From positions 1-37,755 of the forward strand of contig FR901776.1 in the NCBI GenBank assembly GCA_000437675.1: 37,755 nucleotides of DNA, read 5' to 3'. Of this stretch, positions 7,531 to 15,905 are shown one piece after another. A program made the translations under genes and the position numbers. Below the pieces are notes generated by a model. That model saw nothing but the letters and a program-made list of their open reading frames with translations, was not told the origin of the DNA and searched no databases. How positions within the stretch are numbered: the first letter of the stretch is position 1; each line of letters opens with the position of its first letter. This stretch comes from Prevotella sp. CAG:891. GTDB lineage: Bacteria; Bacteroidota; Bacteroidia; Bacteroidales; Bacteroidaceae.

Positions 7531-9153
7531 TTACAGATTTTGCAGCGGAGCCTCGCGGCGTATGCTCGGTTTCAGAGCCGTTCCGGCCTTTTTGCCGCGC
7601 CATTTGAACACATCGTCGGGCGAAATGGGGCGTATGTAGTCGAACCAGGCAAATCCCTCGAGTCGGGTACGTTCGGCAGGCGCCATACCGATGGGGTAGA
7701 AGAAGCCATGCGATGCCGGAGCCCATATTTTTTTGAGTTTCCTGTCTTTCATGAACATACGGGCTTCTGCCGTTTCGACGTAGTTCTGGTAAATAATCGT
7801 GCTGTCCTTTTCGAGCGGATAGTTCACCACCATGACATTGCCTACCGCCCGGTTCTCGCTCACTTCGCCCTTAACGAAGTAGGTACGCATTTGTTGAGCC
7901 CCCACCTGGTTGAAGTGAGTAGAGTCGAGTTTTTCAATCATGAGTGCCTGCCGGTCGACATACACCGAGTCGATGGTCGAGTCGTTCAGGTAGACATTGA
8001 TTTCTTCACCCACGATTTGTCGCTGGTCGCTCCAGGCAATAGGGTCGCGAAACAGCGTGATTTTCTTTTGAGCAGAATGGAACACCATGGAGTCGGCCAC
8101 GGCCTGCACATCCTCTCGGTAAGCCCGCGCATGAAAATAGGCATGAAGCACGCGGTAAGCCGAGTCGGTTTCCAGGTTGTAGGAATACATGTGCAGCGTG
8201 TCAGCATGGAAGTAAAGCGTATCCTTACCCTGCGAAAAGTCGCGTGCCAATGCATTTTTGGTAGCGATAGCCTCGCCGGTCAGTTCGTTGTACCAGGCAT
8301 AATCGCCCGTAAGCAAGTTCTTGTTTTTTTCGTCCAGACACGACACATTCTGAAAAGCCTCCATAACACCCGTTTTTTTGTCGTAGTACACGGTGTCGCC
8401 CTCCATGATGCGGTTTCGGCCGTAGGCTTTCGACCTTTTGTAAAGTTTCACCTGCTCGTTGTCCGAATTGTAAAATCCGTGTTCGGTATAGAGCGTGTCG
8501 GCATTTGAATAAATGTTCGAAGCCCCCACCACTTCGGCCCATTTGGTTTGCGTGTCGTAGTGGAGCGTATCGGTGATAAGTTTAAAGCGGTCGTTAATCA
8601 GTTCTACATTGTAGTTGAAGGTTGCCTGGCGCGTGTCTGTGTGGTATTCGCCCCAATCAGAGGTAAGTTGGTTTTTGCCATCAATGAGTTTACCACCTTC
8701 TTCGTAGTAGCCCATATTATATAAGCGGTCGTAGTACAGGCTGTCGGTATAAAGTTTTTGGTTGCGGTGCGTCATGATCACATTGAATCGCATTTCGGCA
8801 ATGAGCGTTTCACCGTCGTAGTGTAAGCGGTCGCCCGTGAGTGTGAGCGTGTCGCCCTGTACAATTTTTACATGACCGAAAGCATCGAAGGTTTGCGATT
8901 GTTCGTAAAGCATGGCACTGTCGCAAAACATGGTCATCCCCTTGTGCATAAGCACCACATTGCCGCTCAGACGCTGTGCGCTTTGCATTTCGTTTTCGTT
9001 GAAGCGCAAATTGTCGGCGTGTTTCAGAATGATGCGCTCTTCAGGTTCAGGTTTTGCATGCTGAGCAGGTTGCGGCAGTTTGTGAATTTCGGGCATGGCA
9101 AATGCAGAGCAAAGCACCGTTAGCAGGAAAAAGTATAATAATGAACGTTTCAA
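7531..9153 (-). CDS. OstA/LptA-like envelope protein
   Basis: The 540-aa product carries an N-terminal signal peptide (MKRSLLYFFLLTVLCSAFA). Its body consists of repeated beta-jellyroll modules typical of the OstA/LptA/LptD N-terminal family, with recurring patterns such as GNVVLMHKGMTMFCDSA, GDTLTLTGDRLHYDG and DTVYYDKKTGVMEAF. This family bridges the periplasm in lipopolysaccharide transport; in Bacteroidetes the long OstA-like form is common, but its precise role is less well defined. The C-terminal part (about residue 440 onward) is less repetitive and ends in a basic tail. It precedes mutL on the same strand. The SurA-like isomerase genes that I expect upstream in many Bacteroidales are not here; instead the gene has its own promoter. 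Confidence 0.85.
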   Translation of the reverse strand: MKRSLLYFFLLTVLCSAFAMPEIHKLPQPAQHAKPEPEERIILKHADNLRFNENEMQSAQRLSGNVVLMHKGMTMFCDSAMLYEQSQTFDAFGHVKIVQGDTLTLTGDRLHYDGETLIAEMRFNVIMTHRNQKLYTDSLYYDRLYNMGYYEEGGKLIDGKNQLTSDWGEYHTDTRQATFNYNVELINDRFKLITDTLHYDTQTKWAEVVGASNIYSNADTLYTEHGFYNSDNEQVKLYKRSKAYGRNRIMEGDTVYYDKKTGVMEAFQNVSCLDEKNKNLLTGDYAWYNELTGEAIATKNALARDFSQGKDTLYFHADTLHMYSYNLETDSAYRVLHAYFHARAYREDVQAVADSMVFHSAQKKITLFRDPIAWSDQRQIVGEEINVYLNDSTIDSVYVDRQALMIEKLDSTHFNQVGAQQMRTYFVKGEVSENRAVGNVMVVNYPLEKDSTIIYQNYVETAEARMFMKDRKLKKIWAPASHGFFYPIGMAPAERTRLEGFAWFDYIRPISPDDVFKWRGKKAGTALKPSIRREAPLQNL

Positions 9154-9280
9154 TGTTTTCGGTTATTACGGGGAAAATGTTTGGGAATATCTGTTTGATG
9201 TCAGAATGATATGCGAATGCTATGAAAGCAGCCAGCTGTTTGTAACCTTGTTCATAGCATACACTCCGTTTTGATTTGTG

Positions 9281-9288
9281 CAAATTTA
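9281..9288 (-). promoter_or_regulatory. -7 element upstream of the OstA-like gene
   Basis: On the minus strand TAAATTTG matches TAnnTTTG exactly. It lies 128 bases upstream of the start at 9153. No clear -33 box is seen. Confidence 0.45.
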
Positions 9289-9577
9289 GGTATAAATCGC
9301 GATTTAAATGCTTGCCAGTTAAGAAAATAGGGTTAAGTTCCGCGTTTCACGAAGAATGATGGTTGAAAATGAACAGCATACGTTGCATTTTCGAGTCTTT
9401 CAGATCAATCCCTCAACGATGTAAACTTCTTTTAATTTTTGGAATAAAAATCTATTTTCGTCCCTTATTCTTTCACCTCCACCAACTTCCGTCAGCCCCA
9501 ATTACCCTTTTCAAAAACCTAATTCCAAGATTCACGTCATTAACTATTTTTTTTCGAGAAACTAGTTCAATGCAAAT

Positions 9578-9685
9578 TTAAACAAGCTCGGAACTAATTT
9601 CAACTAGGTCGGAACTAATTTCAACAAGCTCGGAACTAAGAAAAACAAGCTCGGAATCCAGCAAAAAGCCCTTTGTGGTAAACAT
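9578..9685 (-). CDS. Possible 35-aa micro-ORF with heptad repeats
   Basis: An ATG at 9685 opens a 35-codon frame closing at TAA (9578-9580). Its second half is a heptad repeat of the form SSELVEI, produced by the 21-bp DNA repeat. The pattern could form a short amphipathic coiled coil. No ribosome binding site or good promoter is visible; the nearest -7-like word has one mismatch. The frame may simply be a by-product of a repeat whose period is a multiple of three. Low confidence as a real gene. Confidence 0.15.
   Translation of the reverse strand: MFTTKGFLLDSELVFLSSELVEISSDLVEISSELV
9581..9664. repeat. Four tandem 21-bp repeats
   Basis: Units start at 9581, 9602, 9623 and 9644, exactly 21 bases apart, with the core AACAAGCTCGGAACTAATTTC. 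Units 1-3 keep the core well and unit 4 diverges in its last eight bases. A degenerate unit (13 of 21 matches) may precede at 9560. The period equals two helical turns. Confidence 0.9.
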
Positions 9686-9782
9686 ATATTATAGGCTGTT
9701 TGCATAAAATTGCAAAGTGAAATGGCAAAATAGAAAAAGCCCACTAAAGGGACGAAAGAAAACAGATTTTAAGTATCAATAA

Positions 9783-9814
9783 TTTCCAACATCTATCGAA
9801 GATGTTTACCTTTG
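9783..9814 (+). promoter_or_regulatory. Promoter upstream of the glycosyltransferase pair
   Basis: TTTC (9783-9786), 20 bases, then a perfect -7 element TACCTTTG (9807-9814). The first coding start, 10059, is about 240 bases away, giving an unusually long leader. Confidence 0.55.
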
Positions 9815-10058
9815 CAGTAAGTAAGTAGCAGTTGAAAATGATAAGTAGGTGCTCAAAATTATTGATATGATGCTATCGGAGTATTTTTACTTTGCATCGT
9901 GTTCTTGCACCGCATCTACTTTGCCCAATCAGACGATGCCCCAGTTACATAGCCCACAAAGTTTCTGCATACCGCATGAACAACTGTGGAGCAGTCATGT
10001 TGCTTGAATGTAGCGTTTACTTTCAATACCTGCTTCAAGCCAAATACAACACTCGTTC

Positions 10059-10925
10059 ATGACCCATACAATTCAACCACATATCGAATTTTTGATTTGT
10101 ACGCTCGACGAGGGTGTTCATCAAATCAAAGCATTGCTCATGCCCGTGCAGCCCCGAATCAGTTATCTTGTTTCGTGGCAACACAGTGCCGAACAATCCG
10201 AAAGCAGGACTAACGGAAGCGCAACCACGCTTGCCCGAAAATATCCTCTGCCCGAGTGGCTGAAAGAAAGGCCCGATGTGCGCGTGGTGCATTTGGCAGG
10301 ACGCGGATTGTCGCGCAACCGGAATTGCGCCCTCAGTCATGCACAGGGCGACTGGCTGGTGATAGCCGACGACGATTGCCGCTATGGCGAACAAAGCATT
10401 GCCCATATCTACGAAGCCCTGAACCGCCACCCCGATGCCGACATATTGCAACTGCAGGTGCATTGTCCCGACGGCAGTCCGCTGTGTACTTATCCGGCAA
10501 CTCCTTATGAATATCGCAACCGCCCCCGTTTTGTTTACATATCTTCGTGCGAACTGGTGCTCCGTCGTCAGGTCGCATTGCCCCGCTTCGACGAACGCTT
10601 TGGCCTGGGAGCCTATCTCGGCTGTGGCGAAGAAGAACTTTTTGTTTTTCAAGCCTCGAAGCAAGGTCTGAAAGTGTACTACGAACCCCTGCACCTAGTC
10701 GTGACCGACGGACAGACTACAGGCGGCAAGTTTGCCGTTTCGGAACCCGTTCAGCGCGCCAAAGGCGGACTGCTCACCCTGATACATGGCACCCCGGGTG
10801 CCTTGCTGCGCTGCTTTAAATACGCCTTCGTTTACCGGACAGAAGGGTGGGGCAGACGTTGTAGCTACTTTTTTCAAATGATAAAAGGCATTGTTTATGT
10901 TCACACTCATCATACCCTACCATAA
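10059..10925 (+). CDS. Family 2 glycosyltransferase
   Basis: The 288-aa product is a GT-A-fold glycosyltransferase, probably acting in cell-surface glycan or lipopolysaccharide synthesis at the cytoplasmic face. Visible features are the N-terminal strand EFLICTLDEGVHQI, the GRGLSRNRN motif that positions the nucleotide sugar, the DXD-type metal motif IADDDC (about residue 107), and the acceptor-side FDERFGLGAYLGCGEEE. The same architecture appears in the gene at 25331 (GQGLSANRN, YADDDA, FDERFGLGTKFLTCGEEE), so the two are paralogues about 15 kb apart. The stop overlaps the next glycosyltransferase start by 29 bases, implying translational coupling. The sugar donor and acceptor cannot be told. 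Confidence 0.88.
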   Translation: MTHTIQPHIEFLICTLDEGVHQIKALLMPVQPRISYLVSWQHSAEQSESRTNGSATTLARKYPLPEWLKERPDVRVVHLAGRGLSRNRNCALSHAQGDWLVIADDDCRYGEQSIAHIYEALNRHPDADILQLQVHCPDGSPLCTYPATPYEYRNRPRFVYISSCELVLRRQVALPRFDERFGLGAYLGCGEEELFVFQASKQGLKVYYEPLHLVVTDGQTTGGKFAVSEPVQRAKGGLLTLIHGTPGALLRCFKYAFVYRTEGWGRRCSYFFQMIKGIVYVHTHHTLP

Positions 10926-11832
10926 TCGCGAACGCTTTTTGCCCCGTACGCTCCACAGTTTACTGCAGAGTACGGTGCAACCCAGCCAAATCATATTGGT
11001 AGACAATGCCAGTACCGATGCCTCGCGGCAAGTGTGTGAGCAGTTTGCATGCGAACATCCCGACTGCCCCATTCAACTCATTGCCGAAAGTAAGCCCGGT
11101 GCCTGCCATGCCCGCAATAAAGCCCTGCAAATGGTTACGGAAGAATGGGTCTACTTTTTTGATTCGGATGACGAACTCAGTCCCGACTATTTTCAAGCCG
11201 TCAGCCGTCAGGTGCAGCAACATCCCTCAGCCGACATGATAGCCTGCGCCACCGTACGTGTGTATCCCGACGGACGCCGTGCGCCACGCGAAGTGCAATA
11301 CAGTGCCGACCCTGTAGACCAGATACTTTCCGGACAACTCGTGACCCAAGGCATGTTTTTCAAAACCGCCTTTTTGCAACGCATCGGCGGATGGAACGGC
11401 CATTTGCCCCGCTGGAACGACTGGGAACTCGGATTACGCGCCCTTTTACACAATCCACGAGTTGTGTGGCTGAAAGATAAACCCTATCACAGCGTTTACG
11501 AACATGCCGAAAGCATAACCGGTACCGACTTTTCATCGTCGGCTCAGGCATTGCTTACCGCCTTGCAGACAGCAGCCTCAGAGGTTGGTACCCAAAGCCG
11601 ATGCTTGTTTGCGTTGGCTTGCCGCAGTTATATATTGGCCGGCAATTTTGCCCGAGAAAACAGCATAGAAAGCGCAAATCAGGCAAGACAGCAAGGCAAT
11701 GCCATGCTGAACAAACTGTCTGGCCGGTGGAAACACATTTTTGGGCGCATACTCTATCATTACGTAAGGCTCGGCGGACGAGGCGCCTGGCGTATAGCAC
11801 TCCATGTAGTCCGACAGACCAGTTCACAGTAA
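10897..11832 (+). CDS. Family 2 glycosyltransferase
   Basis: This is a canonical GT2 enzyme: MFTLIIPYHNRERFLPRTL at the N-terminus, ILVDNASTDAS, a DSDDE metal motif (FFDSDDELSPDY), and the C-terminal WNDWELGLRAL region typical of the catalytic base and helix. I take the ATG at 10897; a TTG two codons upstream is less likely. The product is 311 aa. The start lies within the end of the preceding glycosyltransferase gene. A basic, aromatic C-terminal helix could associate with the membrane. It probably acts with its neighbour on the same surface glycan; the substrate is unknown. Confidence 0.9.
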   Translation: MFTLIIPYHNRERFLPRTLHSLLQSTVQPSQIILVDNASTDASRQVCEQFACEHPDCPIQLIAESKPGACHARNKALQMVTEEWVYFFDSDDELSPDYFQAVSRQVQQHPSADMIACATVRVYPDGRRAPREVQYSADPVDQILSGQLVTQGMFFKTAFLQRIGGWNGHLPRWNDWELGLRALLHNPRVVWLKDKPYHSVYEHAESITGTDFSSSAQALLTALQTAASEVGTQSRCLFALACRSYILAGNFARENSIESANQARQQGNAMLNKLSGRWKHIFGRILYHYVRLGGRGAWRIALHVVRQTSSQ

Positions 11833-11977
11833 TATTGGGTCGACAATGAAATAGGTGCTCGAAATGAATTTCAAAACCTGTTTCGTATATACTGATTTTT
11901 AATAACGTCCATCATACCATATCGGGTAGACACTTGCACATACAGCAGCAGTCTGCTTCTTAAAAACAATATCCTAC

Positions 11978-13000
11978 ATGACACCTTCAGATTCCAAACC
12001 AACCATGCAGTTGCCGAAGAAAAGCGAACTGAAATTCGATGCCAATGAATCGCCTTTCAATTCGCCAATGAATCGCTATCCCGATGCCACTGCCGCTACA
12101 CTTCGCGAGAGCTGGGGACGACATGAACGTATTCCTGCTTCGTGTATATACTTTTGCAATGGAACTGAAGAGGCGGTTGACCATGTAATGCGCATTTACG
12201 CCCCGGAACGCACCGATAGTGTTGTGTCGGTAACGCCAACACGCAGCGTATATAAGCGCAGAGCCGAAATCAACCGATTGGTATTTCGCGAGGTGGAGTT
12301 GCGTCCGGACAATTTTGAACTGGATGCAGAAGCCTTGCTCGATAGCGTTGATAACAGTACGCGCCTTATTTTTCTTTGTTCGCCCAACAACCCGACCGGC
12401 AACCTGCTGGACAGCGAATCAATAGAAACTATCCTTGATTTGTTCGAAGGTATGGTAGTGGTAGACGAGTCGTATATCGATTTTATTCCGCAAGCCACCC
12501 TGCTGAGATTACTCAATAAATATAAGAACCTGATACTGCTGCGTTCATTCTCGCATGCGTGGTCGTCGGCCGGTGCACGTCTTGCATCGGTTGTGGCCCA
12601 TCCCGAAGTGATAAAAAAACTCGAACGAGTGGGCTTTACCCACCCCATCAGTTCGCTGGTGATAGCCTATGCCGAAGAACTGATGGAACGACGGCTCGAC
12701 ATTGATAAATGGAGCCGGCAGATAATAGACGAACGCACCAAGGTTGTTGCAGCATTGAAAGACGTGCCCGGCTGTCTGGAAATTTATCCTTCTGTGACCA
12801 ACTTTCTGCTTGTGCGTTTTGATGAAGTAGACTCCGTGTATAAATACCTGAAAAGTCAGGGCATAGCCGTCCGCCCGATACATGGTGTCCTGCGCATTAC
12901 GATAGGCCTTCCCGGCGAAAATTCTGCACTCGTCGGAGCCCTGCGACGCCGTGTGATGCCTGGAAACGAGAATAAACAAGACGGTTTATTTGAGGTTTAA
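11978..13000 (+). CDS. HisC-like aminotransferase homologue lacking the PLP lysine
   Basis: The 340-aa product aligns with histidinol-phosphate aminotransferase (fold type I PLP enzymes): DANESPFN and NRYPD near the N-terminus, NGTEEAVD, SPNNPTGN (N138), VVDESYIDF (D163 and Y166), the Arg in AGARLAS (R201) and LRITIG near the end. The Schiff-base lysine, normally in the SKA(F/W)G context, is replaced by His193 (RSFSHAWSSAG, codon CAT at 12554-12556). Without it normal transamination is not expected, so the protein may be a pseudoenzyme, a PLP-binding regulator, or chemically repurposed. The reading frame is intact and full length. It stands alone between glycosyltransferases and gyrA, away from any his operon. 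Family assignment is firm; function is open. Confidence 0.88.
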   Translation: MTPSDSKPTMQLPKKSELKFDANESPFNSPMNRYPDATAATLRESWGRHERIPASCIYFCNGTEEAVDHVMRIYAPERTDSVVSVTPTRSVYKRRAEINRLVFREVELRPDNFELDAEALLDSVDNSTRLIFLCSPNNPTGNLLDSESIETILDLFEGMVVVDESYIDFIPQATLLRLLNKYKNLILLRSFSHAWSSAGARLASVVAHPEVIKKLERVGFTHPISSLVIAYAEELMERRLDIDKWSRQIIDERTKVVAALKDVPGCLEIYPSVTNFLLVRFDEVDSVYKYLKSQGIAVRPIHGVLRITIGLPGENSALVGALRRRVMPGNENKQDGLFEV

Positions 13001-13153
13001 GCCCATCAATACCCCATTTCGGTATGAAAAAAAATAAGCCGAAAACGAGGGGTATAAGGCCTTAAAACGCAAATAAATGCCCTTTAAAGCCATTTTGAAG
13101 TGAGAGAAGGGCGATTTTTACACCATTTTAAGCTATAGGCAGAAATAATGTTA

Positions 13154-13161
13154 TATATTTG
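13154..13161 (+). promoter_or_regulatory. -7 element of gyrA
   Basis: TATATTTG matches TAnnTTTG exactly, 31 bases upstream of the gyrA ATG. The -33 region is only T-rich. Confidence 0.55.
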
Positions 13162-13192
13162 TACTTAGAATACAAAGTATATCGTAATAAAA

Positions 13193-15832
13193 ATGATAAC
13201 AGACGACAGAATTATTAAAGTCAATATAGAGGAGGAAATGAAATCCTCTTATATCGACTATTCAATGTCGGTGATTGTAGCCCGTGCGCTGCCTGATGTC
13301 CGCGATGGATTCAAGCCCGTTCACCGACGCATTCTTTACGGCATGATGGGCTTGGGACTTACGCATGACAAACCTACACGTAAATCAGCACGTATCGTAG
13401 GTGATGTACTCGGTAAGTATCACCCCCATGGCGACATCTCAGTGTATGGTGCATTGGTGCGTATGGCACAGAAATGGAATATGCGCTATCCGCTCGTTGA
13501 CGGACAGGGTAACTTTGGTTCGATGGACGGCGACTCGGCTGCTGCTATGCGTTATACCGAAGCTCGTCTGACCGTTGAAGGTGAAGCCATGATGATGGAC
13601 CTGGAAAAGGAAACCGTCGACATGGATCGAAACTTTGACAATACCCTGGATGAACCCCGCGTGATGCCGACGCGTATTCCCAACTTCCTGGTGAATGGTG
13701 CAAGCGGTATTGCGGTGGGTATGGCAACGAATGTGCCTACACACAACCTGGGTGAAGTGATTGACGGATGCGTGGCTTACATCGATAATCCCGATATTAC
13801 CATCGAGGAACTGATGCATTATGTAAAGGCCCCCGACTTCCCTACTGGAGGTTATATCATGGGTATGCAAGGCGTGAAAAGTGCTTACGAAACAGGACGC
13901 GGACGCGTGATGATGCGCGCCAAAACCGATATCGAAGCCGGACCGCAGCATGATAGCATCATCGTGTCGGAACTTCCGTATGGACTAAATAAGGAAGAGT
14001 TGGTGAAGAATATTAGCCAGCTGGCCGTTGAAAAAAGAATTGAAGGCATATCGAACGTAAACGACGAAAGTGACAAGGAAGGTATGCGCATCGTTATCGA
14101 CGTGAAGCGCGACTTCAATGCCAACGTGGTGCTGAACAAACTCTTTAAAATGACAGCCTTGCAAACTTCGTTTGCCGTGAACTGCATCGCATTGGTTCAT
14201 GGTCGTCCGAAGTTGCTCACGCTGAAGGACTGCATCAAGTACTTCGTGGAACATCGTCATGACGTCGTTGTTCGCCGTACGCAGTACGATTTGCGCAAGG
14301 CGCAGGAACGTGCCCACATCCTTGAAGGCTTGATTATTGCTTCGGATAACATTGACGAAGTGGTTCGCCTGATTCGTGCTTCGAAGAATCCGCAGGCTGC
14401 TATGGAAGCCTTGATGGAACGCTTTAGCTTGGATGAAGTGCAGGCCAAGGCTATCGTGGATATGCGCCTGTCGCAACTTACCAATATGCAGCAGGAAAAA
14501 CTGCACGATGAATACAACGAAATTGAACGCAAGATTGCTTACTACGAGCAAATTCTGAGCGACGATGAACTCTGCCACAAAGTGATGAAGGATGAGTTGA
14601 TCGAGGTAAAGGAAAAATATGGTGACGAACGCCGTACGGAAATCTGCCTCTCGTCAACAGAATTTAATCCCGAAGATTTCTATGCTGATGATGAGGTGGT
14701 GATTACACTGTCGCATCTGGGTTACATCAAGCGTACGCCGCTTGCTGAATTTAAGGCACAGACCCGAGGTGGCGTCGGTTCGAAGGGTGGTAGCACGCGC
14801 GATTCAGACTTTATTGAGTACATCTATCCCGCTACGATGCACAACACTATGCTGTTCTTTACGGCTAAGGGACGTTGCTACTGGCTGAAGGTGTATGAAT
14901 TGCCGGAAGGTGCCAAAAACTCGAAGGGACGTGCTATTCAGAATATGCTGAATATTGAGCCTGATGATTCAATCAATGCTTGCTTGCACATCCGCAAACT
15001 GGCTGATGCTGAATTCTGCAAGACGCACTTTGTGCTGTTCTGTACGAAGGAAGGTGTCATTAAGAAAACCTGCCTGAGCGAATACTCACGTCCGCGCGTG
15101 AATGGTGTGAATGCTATCAATATTCGCGAGGAAGACCGCGTTGTCAGTGTGGTACTTACAAATGGTACCGACGAAATCGTTATTGCCAACCGTAATGGAC
15201 GTGCCATCCGCTTTAACGAAGAAGTGGTTCGCCCGATGGGACGTACGGCTACGGGTGTTCGCGGTATCCGCCTCGATGAGGACGGACAGGATGAAGTGGT
15301 AGGCATGATTTGTATCAACGATCCGGAGAACGAAACTGTGATGGTTGTCAGTGAAAACGGTTACGGAAAGCGTTCGGCTGTAGCGGATTACCGTGTGACG
15401 AACCGTGGCGGTAAGGGCGTGAAGACGCTTGACATTACCGAACGTACGGGACCTGTGATTGCAATCAAGGCTGTGACTGACGACAATGACCTGATGATTA
15501 TCAACAAGAGTGGTATTGCCATCAGAATGAAACTCAGCGAGGTACGCGTTCAAGGACGTGCTACGCAGGGTGTCCGACTCATCAACCTGGAAAAACGTAA
15601 CGATGTGATTTCAAGCGTTTGCAAGGTGCCTACTGAAGAGGAGGAAGAAACAATGGTTGAACAGGAAGAGGCTATAACCGGAAACGATGTGGTTATAGCT
15701 GAAAACGAAGTAACTGTTGAAGAAACCCAGGAAACTGTTGCCACCGAAACTCGTGAAGGATTTGGTGGACTTATTTCAGACAACTGGGAAGAAATGGAAA
15801 CTGGATTCAGTACAAATAACGACGAAAAATAA
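13193..15832 (+). CDS. gyrA: DNA gyrase subunit A
   Basis: GyrA is the DNA-cleaving subunit of gyrase, which introduces negative supercoils with GyrB. The 879-aa product has the full breakage-reunion domain: SSYIDYSMSVIVARALPDVR, PVHRRIL, the quinolone-resistance region KYHPHGD, the catalytic tyrosine Y121 in AAAMRYTEARL, then the coiled-coil C-gate. The C-terminal beta-pinwheel includes a GyrA-box-like QTRGGVG near residue 525. A Glu/Thr-rich acidic tail of about 60 residues follows. Position 82 (equivalent to E. coli Ser83) is Ile, codon ATC at 13436-13438; position 86 (E. coli Asp87) is Gly, which I believe is usual in this phylum. Its own promoter element lies just upstream. The box and the supercoiling-type tail argue for GyrA, not ParC. 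Confidence 0.96.
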   Translation: MITDDRIIKVNIEEEMKSSYIDYSMSVIVARALPDVRDGFKPVHRRILYGMMGLGLTHDKPTRKSARIVGDVLGKYHPHGDISVYGALVRMAQKWNMRYPLVDGQGNFGSMDGDSAAAMRYTEARLTVEGEAMMMDLEKETVDMDRNFDNTLDEPRVMPTRIPNFLVNGASGIAVGMATNVPTHNLGEVIDGCVAYIDNPDITIEELMHYVKAPDFPTGGYIMGMQGVKSAYETGRGRVMMRAKTDIEAGPQHDSIIVSELPYGLNKEELVKNISQLAVEKRIEGISNVNDESDKEGMRIVIDVKRDFNANVVLNKLFKMTALQTSFAVNCIALVHGRPKLLTLKDCIKYFVEHRHDVVVRRTQYDLRKAQERAHILEGLIIASDNIDEVVRLIRASKNPQAAMEALMERFSLDEVQAKAIVDMRLSQLTNMQQEKLHDEYNEIERKIAYYEQILSDDELCHKVMKDELIEVKEKYGDERRTEICLSSTEFNPEDFYADDEVVITLSHLGYIKRTPLAEFKAQTRGGVGSKGGSTRDSDFIEYIYPATMHNTMLFFTAKGRCYWLKVYELPEGAKNSKGRAIQNMLNIEPDDSINACLHIRKLADAEFCKTHFVLFCTKEGVIKKTCLSEYSRPRVNGVNAINIREEDRVVSVVLTNGTDEIVIANRNGRAIRFNEEVVRPMGRTATGVRGIRLDEDGQDEVVGMICINDPENETVMVVSENGYGKRSAVADYRVTNRGGKGVKTLDITERTGPVIAIKAVTDDNDLMIINKSGIAIRMKLSEVRVQGRATQGVRLINLEKRNDVISSVCKVPTEEEEETMVEQEEAITGNDVVIAENEVTVEETQETVATETREGFGGLISDNWEEMETGFSTNNDEK

Positions 15833-15839
15833 AACAAAC

Positions 15840-15877
15840 GGAAACGGCCGGAATGATTGCTCATAATGGCCGTTTCC
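15840..15877 (+). terminator. Hairpin after gyrA
   Basis: A perfect 10-bp GC-rich stem (15840-15849 with 15868-15877, GGAAACGGCC arm) follows the gyrA stop. The plus-strand tail is A-rich, not U-rich, so it may be an RNA-processing or stabilising hairpin, or a weak terminator that lets some transcripts reach the TPR gene. Confidence 0.5.
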
Positions 15878-15905
15878 ATAATAAAACCTTTAAAACTATC
15901 ACACA

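Larger units (their letters stand above)
9154..10058. other. Long non-coding region between OstA-like and glycosyltransferase genes
   Basis: Over 900 bases lack a convincing gene of normal size. The stretch contains the OstA promoter, a 21-bp tandem repeat (9581-9664) overlapping a 35-codon minus-strand ORF, an imperfect inverted repeat (9669-9678 with 9741-9751), a small hairpin TTTGCA/TGCAAA near 9700, and a promoter at 9783-9814 that implies a leader of about 240 nt for the glycosyltransferase gene. Confidence 0.7.

Noticed and set aside
7420..8508. 362-codon plus-strand frame opposite the OstA-like gene
   Set aside because: Antisense shadow of a gene with signal peptide and OstA repeats; the translation has no recognisable domain.
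9363..9581. 72-codon plus-strand frame in the 9.2-10.06 kb gap
   Set aside because: Composition is that of spacer DNA, no start signals are seen and no family is recognised.
9581..9664. Short regular repeats considered as a CRISPR array
   Set aside because: The units abut directly with no unique spacers and no cas genes are present.
13078..13118. Possible terminator after the HisC-like gene (GCCCTT/AAGGGC arms)
   Set aside because: Only six pairs with a loop of over 20 bases; too weak to call, although a T-run follows.
13448..13450. Gly at the GyrA position equivalent to E. coli Asp87
   Set aside because: I believe Gly is the ordinary residue here in Bacteroidetes GyrA, so I did not count it as a second resistance change.
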